Under the pieces are notes generated by a model. It made no database searches and was not told the DNA's origin. It was given only the letters and a program-made list of their open reading frames with translations. Below are positions 45,255 to 56,822 of a stretch of DNA of 64,000 nt, in pieces. Source of the stretch: Arachnopeziza araneosa (taxonomy: Eukaryota > Ascomycota > Leotiomycetes > Helotiales > Arachnopezizaceae); assembly GCA_003988855.1 (NCBI GenBank), contig QYAI01000022.1, positions 1-64,000 of the forward strand, in the 5' to 3' direction. Numbering within the stretch: position 1 is the first letter of the stretch; each line of letters starts with the position of its first letter. Position numbers and translations under genes: made by a program.

Positions 45255-46926
45255 ATGAAACCACCTCCAGAAGGTCCAACCTCAGCTACCGAGCCAGCAG
45301 AGTCTAACCCTTTCAAACCAATACCTCTTTTCCCCGTCAGTAGATTTTACAGGAGCCCGCCATGCCGTGTTTCAACCAGTCCTTCAACCATCAGTGGCAT
45401 AGAAACAATTGGTGGTATCATCCAAGTCGGCGACAGGCTGCTCGGCTTATCATGTAAGTCAGAACACTCTCACCCTGGACGAGGCAGCGTTGTAACCACA
45501 CTTGTAGGCACCGTAGAAGAACGTGGGACCCCAGAAGAAAGCCAGACTTCGGGAAGATTTCAGACAGGCTTGTCAGCGGTGGAGGCGAGTAGCGCTATTC
45601 CGGCAGAGGAGAATATCGGCCTCCTATCTTCCTCTGAGGGCTTGAGTAGTGGTTCCCAAGACCCTGGCCAGCCAGCTCCAACTTCGAGGTTTTTTCAACC
45701 TCGGGCTTTCTACAACGAGACATATTTGCGTTCAGAAATGCTGGCGGTGGATCGTAGTATGTTTCAACTTGGAGAATTTCTGCGCGGCTCTACTAATTTA
45801 TTGTCTCAGGTAAGATAAATTCGCAGAATTTCGACCCGGTCGGATATATATCGGCACAAGAGCAAGTGAGCAAGGGAGACGGTTGGTCGCTCATCGACCT
45901 GTTCGATCGCATCAATTCTGTGAATCGTTTCGAAGTTAGGGATGAGGAAGGCAAGATTGATATCATCGTGGTAGATGAGGTCGCAAGAAAGCCCTTACTA
46001 GAAGGCTCGAAGGTTAAACTTTTAACCGGGGGGTATGAGAGCCAAAGTAGAGTAACGATGGCGCTTAAGGGTTCGTGTAAGAACGTACTTGATTGTCCTC
46101 CTGGTTGTTTTGTATTTGATGGCAGTTTCAGTCGTGCCGCTGATCTTAGTGAGTATTTCTTACTACTTCATACTGTCAACCCTAGCTATATGCTCTTCGC
46201 TTATCTTTTGCAGGTGCAGCTGATATTGGATCTTGGGTTGTATATGCGGGGAGTAATGAGCTACTAGGCATAGTATCTGAGCTCGCTCAATGGGACCATC
46301 AAGCTTATTGTCGGTACGCTTGTGATATCTTTGAGAGTATCGAAAAGCAATATCCAAAAACTCCCGTCCACCTTCCGAATCGACCTTCCGCCAGATCTAC
46401 CAAAAGCGATTTCGAAACGGGAACAGGTATAGAGGTACCTAACGAACATGGAGAGGAAATACCCGGGGTTCCACGTTATAAACATAAGCAGAAGACACTA
46501 CAACCACATCTTGAATATGGCGAAGCAAAAATATTATCGGGACTACTTCGTGATTGGCGGCGGTCACTGAGAGCCCGCCAAGAGGACGAGTCGAATTTTG
46601 GAGACTATTTGACCAAGATTGACGATTTTTCCATATGGAAGTTGGACGGCGAGGCAAGGAGGACGTGGGAAAATGAAGTACGCCCAAATGTCAAGGCCAT
46701 TATTCAGAGAAATCTTCAAACCTCCAGGCCTGCAGCAACGCCAATTTTATCCCTCAATGGTTTGATGGTCAGCAGAGCTGAAGACAAGACTCATCCGGCG
46801 ACCCGCACGGTGATGATAGCTTGTGACTCGAGAGAATACCGTGATCAACTCAGAAAGTCAGTTCGTCGTAGTGGAGTACTTGAACGAAGATTCGAAGTCA
46901 TGTCAGTCAATATGCCAATCGCTTAA
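45255..46926 (+). CDS. Uncharacterised protein with a degenerate trypsin-like fold signature
   Basis: Four exons are inferred: 45255-45453, 45508-45756, 45810-46148 and 46214-46926, with introns of 54, 53 and 65 bp. They give at least 499 residues. GGIIQVGDRLLGLS and, later, IGSWVVYAGSNELLGIV resemble the beta-barrel core of fungal trypsin-like proteins, in which the first is followed by the catalytic His and the second normally reads GDSGSWV. Here the second reads ADIGSWV, so the nucleophile is missing and the protein is probably not an active protease (inference). The C-terminal third is charged, with YGEAKILSGLLRDWRRSLRA and IWKLDGEARRTWENEVRPNV. It is divergent from the membrane protein at 42922-44613, and the two may be functionally linked. 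The true N-terminus may lie upstream at 44820. Confidence 0.68.
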
Positions 46927-47781
46927 GCTGAGGATATTTAGTGTATGTATGTTCGGCTATAGAGAGTAGAGTAATAAGGTGGAATTTGTTGTACTGTACA
47001 GTACCTACAGGGAGACCCAATCTACGCAATTCACAATAGAAGTGCCCCAAAGCAGGCCCAAACGTATCAGCGTGATCTCAATCAATCCGAGTCTTCATGT
47101 AGATGTAATTGCTACCATGGCATTGTTGCAGCAGGAACAGTTGGGTCAAAAGAAGAGACAGATGATGTAAGTAATGGCAGGTTGATAACACGAACCAACC
47201 TATAAATTGGTTCCAGCACGATGTTAAATACACCTCTACCTACTGTTAACACTCACTCATCAAACATCTTGGGAGCAAAGCCTCAATCCACAGAGTGTAC
47301 CCGCACAAATAGATACAACAAGCGGTTATTATTATCAGTAAACTTATGCATATTCAGGCGGCACTTGTGTTTTAAATGGATACAACTTGTCATTTATGGT
47401 TAGGTTAGAAGCAGGCTTGCGTGTTCGTGCACGGAATTGTGTGCATTGCTGGTCGATTAGGAGAAGTGTAAGAGTAGGCTCAGTTCTGTGGAATGCTAAT
47501 TTCATGAGATTTGCCTTGTCAGTTGATAGGGTTACGTGTTTTAGTCTCTAATACGTCCTTCTATGCCTGTTTTATATTTTTCTCTTACCCTTAGCACACA
47601 AGCAGCTTCTCTCCTTTCGCTAACCTCTAATTGATGAGTCTTCATGCATTTGTCACGATTGGGAAGTAAGGGCTCAAGCACGACACTATTCTCATATCCG
47701 ACTCCTTAGCTTACTTGACTTGAAATATCCTTCGCTCTTCATCTTTCACGAATTAGTCAGAGGCATCTTAGTAGGTGTTCG
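46927..47781. other. Gene-free spacer
   Basis: About 0.85 kb with only short open frames; the left end is probably 3' untranslated sequence. No repeat or RNA was recognised. Confidence 0.45.
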
Positions 47782-48235
47782 ATGCCACCTCTTGCTCTCG
47801 CCAATCCGCCTCCACACTATGTATTCCCCGATGTAAAATTATCACACCCTCATAATGCTGGAGGCATGATATCGCAGATGAACACGGGAGCAGCTGCAAA
47901 AGATACGCTACCTTTTATCTGTACATCAGATGCCGTGACTCCCACAGGTATTAGTAATCACCATAACGCGCACTTCTAAACACCTCCCGTCGATTTTCCC
48001 CTTCGTCGCTCGTACATCAGATGCGTCTACAACTCCAGCACTTGCTAAACTTTTACGCGGACGGGTCATCTCCGCCAGGGTACGCTATCTGTCTGTCTAT
48101 AGCTTTACACACAAGGTAGGCACAACGACTCTTCTTGCCTGTGTATTTGTTGCGTTGGGAATAGCTTTCTTTGTAAGTGGTTGTTGGCGAGAGAAGAGGA
48201 CGATAAGAGCAGTGGAGAAGGGTATGAGACCGTGA
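47782..48235 (+). CDS. Small single-pass membrane protein, hypothetical
   Basis: Two exons (47782-47947 and 48021-48235) joined by a 73-bp intron (gtatta...catcag) encode 126 residues. The cytosolic-like N-terminus is Pro/His-rich (PPLALANPPPHYVFPDVKL). The second exon ends with a hydrophobic segment (TTLLACVFVALGIAFFVSG) followed by Cys-Trp and a basic tail (REKRTIRAVEKG). The splice keeps phase: G plus AT restores Asp in TDASTTP. The acceptor context tacatcagatgc repeats the sequence just before the donor (acatcagatgcc), a small direct duplication spanning the intron. No homologue is recognised, and the call depends on the intron being real. Confidence 0.5.
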
Positions 48236-49390
48236 GAGTCAGATGGAAGTGAATGTGGGTATATATTTAAAGGCCTTATCGAGAAGTACAGGGGTAATAT
48301 GGGAGCAAAAACCTAGAGGTATACTTGAACCGTGAAGCTCACATAAGCATCAAGACCAGTTAATATTTATCAATGCAGAACATCAACTTGATTCACATAG
48401 GCCTAGAATGACCGTCTCTTACGTATCCTATCCATGCCCAACCTTCCATTGACCCACCATCCAAATCAATGGATACCGGACGCCATAAGCAATAAGAACG
48501 CGCAGATTCTGATAATGATTGAATATCTCTCCACAACAACACATCCATCAAAGATCCAGACCAGGGATCGAGAAGTCTCTTTAGACTCATGCAGCAAGAA
48601 CGTAACAAGTAACAGCAGTAACAATGATAAGCAAAAAAAAATGTGCGAAGATAGAGTACAATGATGCCACCCTTGAACACTACAACCTAAACCGCCCTTC
48701 CGTGAGATTATGCTGCTTCTGTACCTCTAGAAAGGTGCGAAGTTGCCAACCGGTGGCCTCATCGCTTTCGTAGCGATAGGTCCTCAATTCATAGTTGAGT
48801 AGGTGAGATAGGAGGTAGATAGGTAACAATGGGTTCGTCGATTCGTAGGAAGGCTCGATATATATTTAGAAGGTAGTGCAGTGACTGGAAGTTAAATGTA
48901 TGACCACATAAACTCCAGGGATTAATCGGATCGAGTACTATTCCTGATAAAGAAGTAAGGATGAAGGTCATATCAGCGTAATTCATCATGGTTGCCCAGT
49001 CGCTGTAGTGGGTTGTTTCGTCATTTCGTGAACAGAGTCTTTTATAGTATGTCGAAATGAGGAATTTGCACATCCGGTCGTTCGTCCGCTCATTCATTTC
49101 TGTGTACATTGAATGCATGTACTCGTACCGTTGTTTATAGCGAAAGTGTGTTCCAGTGAAGGATTCCAGGATAGAAGGGTGAAGGATGTTGTAATTACAA
49201 TAAACAGTTGAAAAACTCCATGCAATGTGGAAACAATGATGATACTAGTGCAATGGACTCAGCAAGTATATCGGGAAGCAATCCACTTTTATATCGCCAG
49301 CAAATGTTCAAAGCGAGGAGGCATCGCAAATTAGTTCTAATAATTTCGTCGTCACGTCGTTAAGGCCTCTCGATCTTTCCATTGGAAAGA
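48236..49390. other. Convergent spacer
   Basis: About 1.15 kb between the small membrane-protein gene and the RRM gene, tail to tail. It is likely 3' untranslated sequence on both sides. A 109-codon minus-strand frame (48789-49118) has no motif and lies in the expected 3' region of the RRM transcript. Confidence 0.45.
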
Positions 49391-51374
49391 TTACTTGTAT
49401 CGGTTGGGTTTGGATGCAAGAGGGCCGCCGTTTCGATCGGATGAATCTTGGGCTCTGTTATCATCCCAGCCATTTTCATAACTGTTCAGGTCAAGCTCAC
49501 CACTACCTTTGTTCGCATGACCATTCTGGCGAGGTCTGGAGAAACCGTTTCCGGCTCCCCAATCACTGCCAGGACCTCTAGGTTGTCTCTCTGCGACGGT
49601 AGTACCATTCCGGGCGAGATCATCTTGTTTGTTGCCATTCGGACGCTGGCTTCCGATGGGGCCGGTGGTGGGATTGTGGCTCTCACGTTCTTGACCGATG
49701 CGTCCGCTCACATTGGGCCGGTTGCCGTTCGAGCGATCGAATCCGATGTTCAGAGAGCCAAGTCCATTCAAGAGGAATGCTTCATCGCGAGTATTGAGAC
49801 CGCCGGCCGACGTGGGGGTAAGGTTTGGGGTTCCAGACGCTGCTGATGAGTGGGCGTAGTCAGTATAACGGGATATGTTCTGAGAGAGGCCAACCGGAAA
49901 ACTAGCGGTTGATGGCACGGGTGATGGGGTATACGAACGCAAATCCGCGAACGATTTTGCTGCCCGGAGGTTATGTGCAGCACTCAGACCACCCAATCCT
50001 GGAGATCCTGGAATATCCAATAGTCCTGAGCCTTGTCGACCTAGTGTGTGATTGTGATAGTTATTCTGTTCGCGGGTTTCGCTGAAATCAATCGTTGCAG
50101 CACGGTTGAGCCCCCTACGACTTTCATTGTAATAGGAGGTTGTGGGTAACGGAGGGCTGATATGAGGGGCAGGTCGTTGCTTGAGGATCTGTACACAGCG
50201 AGTATCTCCTTGGCCTTCTGACCTGTGTTCTAGACCCATATTGTGAGCTAGAATATGAATGATTCGGCGGTCGGCAGCCGGGACAGTTGGTGGAAAGATC
50301 AATGTTTCCCTATTTGCATCACCCTTAAACAACATGAGTTCGGTATAATATCCCAAAGTGGTGGCGTCATTTAGATCAATTTCTGGAATAGTCAGTTTTG
50401 ATCCAAGTTGGAATGGAAATATCTTACCCTTTTCTCGAATGGTGATTGGTGACGGTGAGATGGGAATGGTGTTGGAGCTCAAAGAAGTTATAGACGCCTG
50501 ATTGTGCAAAGCGTTTTGAACCGACCCAGGCGGAATAGGTCGGTGCTGCTCCTCAAGTTGTCCTCGCTTTTCTCTCTTGTCCCTCTCGATCCGTTCTCGT
50601 TCCTCGATCGGAAGCATCTTTTTGTATTCAACTCTTAGTTTTCTCCCAGCAAGTTCCAGGTGATTCATCTGCTCGATAACAATCTTAGTCTCTTCCGAAC
50701 TAGAAAAATTCGCGAATGCTAAACCTCGAAAGACACCTTGATCAAAGTGGTAATTGAATGCGTATGGAAGTGGAAGGTTCATGTCTGTCATCAGCTGAAG
50801 GATCATTTCTTTCTTCACAGCGAAGGGAATATTCTTGATGACGAGCGCCGTAGGGATCAGCTCATCACTTGGGTCAGTCGGAGAAGCGCGACGTTGGGTC
50901 GGTTGGAAAGGTTGACTATTATAATGCCCGTTCATTTGATAATTGGGCATGTGCTGTGGTGGGGGCATTTGTTGCTGGTCGAGCCAGGTCTGAGTCAGGT
51001 CAGCAACACATCTCTCAGCTTCTTCCGTAGCTCCAACTCACATTTGGGAGCCCAGGTCGTCGAGCTGTAGGCTTTATTCGACCGGTTCCACCCATCATTG
51101 AACCCGGATTTGATCCCCCATAGTTCCAAGTCTGGTTATCATACTGATTGTAGGAATGGTGGGCGGGAGCGGGTGCCATTCGATGAGTATCAAATCGGGG
51201 TGTAGGCTCGTATCGTTGTGCATGATCCTCTGCGGTGTAGAGACCTTGAGGTAGAGCGCCGTAGGCCGAGTCGAAATGACGCGATGGGGCTCGATAGAGA
51301 CTTCCGCCGCCGCGAGTCGACCCAGGCGATCGCTCGGGAGCGTAATTGTACATTTCAGGATTATATTGAGCCAT
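49391..51374 (-). CDS. RRM and R3H-like RNA-binding protein (Pin4/Cip-type)
   Basis: Two exons (51374-51042 and 50989-49391; intron gtgagt...ctcag, 52 bp, phase 0) give 643 residues. An N-terminal Tyr/Pro/Gly/Arg-rich region precedes an RRM at about residues 157-235 (ALVIKNIPFAVKKEMILQLM as RNP2 side, GVFRGLAFANF as RNP1). A charged helix follows (ERERIERDKREKRGQLEE). Then an R3H-like segment lies at about 345-375 (PAADRRIIHILAHNMGLEHR). The rest is Asn/Gly/Ser-rich and disordered. This layout matches the fungal Pin4/Cip1-Cip2 group, which binds mRNA in cell-cycle and stress responses. The exact orthology is inferred. No nuclear or secretion signal stands out. The upstream spacer is unusually long (4.2 kb). 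Confidence 0.88.
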
Positions 51375-54300
51375 ATTGAAGCTGGGAGAGAGTCAAGAGG
51401 CGGGCAGAGGCGTAGCTTTCGCTGTGCCAGCAACCTATGCAAGGAGCCGGCAGTAGCACGCTACAGAGCTTGGGATGCCTGCTCCGAACTTGGTCAAGCT
51501 CAGGCAGATGGAGCGTATGGGAAACCCTGCGGCGTGGAGTGCGCAAGACGTGTCGGTCGTGCAGGAACAGGTCTTGGGGGCAAGCTGGATCGCTGGCAGA
51601 GAGAAGTTTGGTGTGTGCGGGAGGGTGCCGGTACTTGAAGGCCTTTTCTCTCCCACCCGCTCGACGTAAGTATTAGGGAGTAGAATGCGTGGTCGTGGTC
51701 ACATAAAAAGGGTGATGATGGAGCCGTCAGAATGCGCAAAGCGGATGAAGAATTCTCGCAGAAGGGCACCACACAGAGAGTGACGTGGTGGTGGAAGAGG
51801 TCAAGGAAGATGGAGAGTGTCCTGGGCGAGGTGACTTTTGCTGGGAGAGGCGCTAGCCCCTTCGGACAAGCGAGAGGTAAAGCTGAGCCTAGGGCGGTGG
51901 TGGTATTTTGGTTGTGTCGGACCAGACGAGAGCGAGCGAGCGAGCCTATCCTTTCCGCCCTGAAAAGACAACACAGAAACGAACAGCAGCCAAGTTGGGA
52001 CGCCCGTGGGGTACCGCTGCAGATGCAGGAATTGGGATCGACCTTTCGAGGGCCGCGGCGAGAAGGGCAGCAGTTGTTGATGGATGCCCAAGGAGACGCA
52101 TTCACAGTGCTGCGAGCGAAGAAAATCTGGGATATCCACGGCCAGCTTGGGGCAGCGTATGGCACAAAAGCAAGCACGAGGCGCGACCACTTCATAGGGC
52201 AAGGGTTCGATCAAGAGCACACACGGTCACCATCCGCTGTCGGCTGCCCTAGTTCCAGAAATTGAGGCTGCGGCTTGGAAGTCTGGGAGCGTGGATCCAA
52301 CCCGGTTAGTCCCACCCTGAGAAAGGAGTTCAGGAGAGCGAGAGTGAGATTGAGATGGAGATGTTGTTATTTCCACTGATGCAGAGACGTATATCCTTCT
52401 CCTTTTCTACCGAACCCTCTGCCTCGTCTTCAGGGGCCAATATCGCCGCTGGGAGACCTGGACGCCTGAGAGTCGCGCGGCCTGCGAGGAATTCGATGCG
52501 GGAATGCAGCATACGAGTGCCCAGGAAACAATGCGATCCAAGTCATGTCCGCATTCAATATACTCCCGATACTTCCAGCTTGTCTTGAACTCTACGACCG
52601 ATATCACGAGTGATCTCTGGAGTGGACTGATGCATTGTCGTCCAAACAGAGCTTTAATTGCCCCCATCAGCGTGTCATTGGTTGTGCGATGGGCCTGTCG
52701 GTGACTGTCAGACGCAGACGGCGCCTGGGGAGCCTGAATGTGCTGCAGAGTCTTCGGGAACTCTGACAGGCCTTCACAGACGGGACTCGGAGGTACCTCA
52801 AATCACTCGTCTGTGTGTCGTTTGTGGCGATGATATGGTTGGCGTCGAGAGCTGCTTACCTGAAGACACTATGTACCCAAGACTGGTTTATCGAAAGCGG
52901 CTGTACCTCTTGCGTGCATGTGGAGTCATGATTGAAGAGGTTTTGATGAGCTGCCGGCCAGTCAAATTTGTAGATGCAGGTTTGAAGTATATTGAAGCTC
53001 TTATTGCATTGATGGGAGGGTAAACGTCAAACTCAGTCGGCCGTTGCCTCTCCAATTCCGTGCATTGGGATGCACGTAACCTTTTTGAGCGCGATGGTGT
53101 CAACAAGAGGTAAATCTGGAGGCCACTCGAGAGAATCGTTGGTGGTCCCAGTAAGATTCGTCAGGAGAAAGGGGCGTTTTCAGAGAGGAGGCCGAATTTC
53201 GAGGTGGATTCCCAAACTATTGTCTCCATCTCGATGGCAATCAGGCTATCAGCTGCTGTCCGTCCCGGCCGTGAGTTAATCTCATTCCCGCCACGGCTCA
53301 AGGATCAAGAGGCTGCTGGAGGCTGCAGAGTGAAATGATAGCGATGTCACGGTGCCAAAAGTACTCCCATCTCCAGCAAGGAAGCGTCCAAACCAGCGCA
53401 CTCTCGGTGCCGGTACATTCCCACCTGAGGGCATTGCCATGTCTTGATCCTGCCCGTCCTTGAGAGATATTACATTGTTTGATAACCCAACTGCTGGCCA
53501 TGCATTGAAAAGGGGACCCATCACGGTTTCTTTTTCTTCGGGGAGCACTTGTCGGTTCGCCCCGCTTCTTCAGTTGGCGATCAAACCCAACCAACAGGAC
53601 GGGGAAGGGAGAAGCTCTCGCCCGCCATTCGGTACATGGACGGACGTCGCGGGAAGCGGAGCGGCACTGGCACGAACTCCTGAGAATGATGGCAATGACT
53701 GATATTGCAGCAGAGCTTCATCTTCCCAAAGGGACGAGGTGCGCCCTTTGGCCCTCACGCAGATTCCCTCGAGTCCTCGACGGCGCAGAATCATCATTCC
53801 ATGTCCCGGAAGCCGCCTTCCCTGGCATCCCGCGCGAACAGGTCGAATTTCCAACCCTCCTACATGATGCGGCTGCAGTACAACGCGACCTCTCCTACAA
53901 CCACCGGGTGAGAGAATGATGAAATCATCCTCTCACCTCCTCACGGCGGATGCGACACAGAAGCTGCAAGACGAGCAAATGTCACGCATAGCATTCCACT
54001 CGGAAGGCGAGGAGGCCTCTCCAGCTAGACAATTGGCCCACCGTCGATCGCCTTAGCCGCCCAAACCAACAGTTGAGGCTTCCGATAGGATCTGATCAGC
54101 GAGATGGTGGTCTCCTCTGCTCTTCAATCGAGCAAGGTGCAGATGCATCCCTGAAATGTGGTGGGGAGTTGGGCCAGCGTTTGGATCCAAATCGCATCAT
54201 GTGATGCTTCTCACCAGACCACACCTCATGATGGCTCTCGAACCTGGATTCCTGCCTGTGATATCAACAGGCGGCCTGAGAAGGATTCATCTTGTCTTGT

Positions 54301-55576
54301 GCATCTGCATGTTGGAACCAACACAAAAAAAAAGAGGTCAAGGCCTCGTGACTCTCACGTGAGAGGTGCTCCCGGATCACCACCCTCTTCGTCCGAACGT
54401 TCGCTGTGACCGTCCCTATCTCCTCTAGCGACATGGAGCCTGTCAAGCACATTGCTCATCCCGAGAGCCGACCTTCAGGCACCAACCCGGACTTGAGGCT
54501 TTTTACCCCCAAATAACCCGGCCAGATCCCTCATCCCAACTCCATTTCAAACTCCAAACACCAATATTGGCCATCCCATCATCCCAGCGCATATCAGAGG
54601 AAATCCTCCACGCTCCAAATCGCCGATCAGTCATTCGAAACGTGAAGTGCCGGAAGATCTCGCATCAGGTTTCTTCCATTCGCTCTAGCGAGCCCCTGAG
54701 ACGGTCATGCTTGGGACGACCGACTTTACGCTCAGAAGTTTGATGCCTGATCTACGAAACTGGAAATCCAAAAACATGTTTTTCCCCGTCTGTTCTCAGT
54801 GTTTCTAGTAGCACTGAGTTTTGACAGCATGTATCTTGACGAATTGTTATGGCTGAGAGGCGAAAGTCTGAGCAGCCAAAAGCAATGTCGGTGGGCTGAG
54901 AGAAACTCGCGTCTCGCTGTATTCACAACACAACGTTGTGTCCTTGCCATCAACAGCTTGGTTTTCTAAACGTTCTCAAGATTCTTCTCATCTTTCATCT
55001 GCTAAGCCTCCTCAGCCTCATTCTCGCTCTACAAATTTCAAACGACTTTCAAACATACCGCCTTACTTTTTCTGGCCGCATCCACGCGCAATAAAGTTTG
55101 TTCTGTTTGAAGCATGAAATCTTCAAACATTCCATACCTCACATCACCCGTTTTAGAGATCGCGCCTCGATAATCATAGGTCAAAGTTCCTCGGATGGTC
55201 GTAGTTGCGAACACAGCCTCCCAAGGCCCTGTCGGAAACCCTATTTCATTCTAAGGAACCTACTCTACTCGCTGGTCTTTCCCCAACTTGGTGATGGTTG
55301 GAACGTTCCCTCTGAATAAGATTCAGACGAGCAGAGTCTCGTCGAGGATTGACCTAGCAACAAACCTTGAGGCCCGGCTACTTCGTCCGGTTTTGAATAG
55401 AGCAAGTATCATTGCAATCTGCTCAGGAGAAGTTGAACATATAGAGCTTCATAAAATGCTGGCCGAATCCGCCTCCATTCCATCCATTGTGACAGCATCT
55501 TCTCTTCAGTCTCTCATTTGATTTAATATCAACACTCCCTTTTGCCATTCTGTTCTTTTTGTACATACAATTCAGC
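51375..55576. other. 4.2-kb gene-free region with higher GC
   Basis: The longest stretch without a supported gene. Many overlapping open frames exist on both strands, notably 51500-52195 (minus) and 51732-52265 (plus). They have no domains, are mutually antisense and reflect GC content. The left part must contain the promoter and leader of the RRM gene. The right part is the promoter of the secreted protein at 55577. Long upstream regions of this kind are common before fungal regulatory genes, and non-coding transcripts are possible. Confidence 0.45.
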
Positions 55577-56822
55577 ATGAAGTCTGGACTTTTTTTCTCA
55601 ACAGCGCTTGTCGCTCTTTTATCTTCTTCGGCGCTTGCCACTCCCTTGGACTCTCAGGAGTCGTGAGTTTTTGATTCCCACGTCCAAAATTCATCGCCTA
55701 ACCTTCTCAAGTAAGCGGAATTTCCTCGGTCTAGGGATACTTGGTGGCATAGGGGGCCATCGTCAGGAAGGCAAAGCTGGACCACCTCCTGCTTCTACTG
55801 CTCCACCTCCGATCGTTTCTTCTCCGCCGCCACCACCTGCTTTGAACATTTCTTCCCCGCCGCCACCACCACCTTTCTTGAACGCTTCTTCATCACTACC
55901 TCCTCCTGCTTTGAACGATTCTTCATCGCCGCCACCACCTTTTACTCTTGCTTCACCACCACCCCCTCCCGATAATGCCATTACCACGTCCTGCTTACCA
56001 CCAACAACATTTACCATCACTGTCACTCAGACTCAGACTCAGACTCAGATTCAGATTCAAACCGAGACTGTTACCGAGACTGTCAACGCCGGCCAAGCGA
56101 CTGTAGTTGCTGAACCACCGACTGGTGATCAATCTATCGGATCTATTTCGAGTTCGTCATCCGGATCTAGCTATAGCTCCAGCTCTTCTGGCTCCGATAG
56201 CTCCTCTAGTTCTGACGGCTCTTCTGGTTCTGACAGCTCATCTGGTTCTGATGTCTCATCTGGTACTGATGTCTCTTCTGGTTCCGATGGCTCATCTTCT
56301 GGTTCAGATATCGCACCCCCAGCAGAAGGAATCAATGGCTCTGGGTCTTCTTCGTCCACCTCATCTAGCTCGTCTTCTTCTTTATCCTCAACAACTTCTG
56401 TTGAAGTGATCATCTTCCAAGTCTTTCAAGCCGAGACAACTCAGACCATCACCGAAATAGTCTCTGGCCAAACCGTTACCTCAATTATTTCAACTCCACC
56501 TCAGACGGTTACATCCACTGTTACTCTTACTCAAGGAGCGAGCTCCACGGCTCTCGCTGGACTCTCAAACGGAACTGCATCAATCCTGAGCAATACTACC
56601 ATCAGCACCAATACTAGCTCCATAGCTCCCTACTTGAATAGCACCTCCCTAGCGCCACCACCGCCTCCACCTGCTCTTCTTAACGTTACCGACCCAGCGG
56701 CATTACCACCTCCACCAGCAGCCCAAAATGATGTGAAACCCGCGGCCTTAAATGCTCCAAAACACGCAGGCTCTGTTCGTCGCCATCTGTCTGGACGTCG
56801 CCGATATGTTGTTGTGGCTTAA
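55577..56822 (+). CDS. Secreted Pro-, Ser- and Thr-rich low-complexity protein
   Basis: Two exons (55577-55662 and 55712-56822; intron gtgagt...ctcaag, 49 bp, CTAAC branch) give 398 residues. A signal peptide (MKSGLFFSTALVALLSSSAL, cleavage near ALA-TP) is followed by KR, a possible Kex2 site. Then come Pro repeats (SPPPPPAL type, at least six) and a Thr/Gln run (TVTQTQTQTQIQIQTETVTE). A Ser/Asp/Gly repeat (SSGSDSSSGSDVSSGTDVSS) and many N-glycosylation sequons follow. The protein ends in a basic tail (RRHLSGRRRYVVVA). No GPI-anchor signal is visible. The composition fits an O-glycosylated cell-wall or extracellular protein. It shows no enzymatic motif. Confidence 0.8.

Noticed and set aside
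51500..52195. 231-codon minus-strand open frame
   Set aside because: It overlaps several plus-strand frames, has no domain or sensible composition (scattered Cys, Pro, Arg), and lies in the leader/promoter of the RRM gene.
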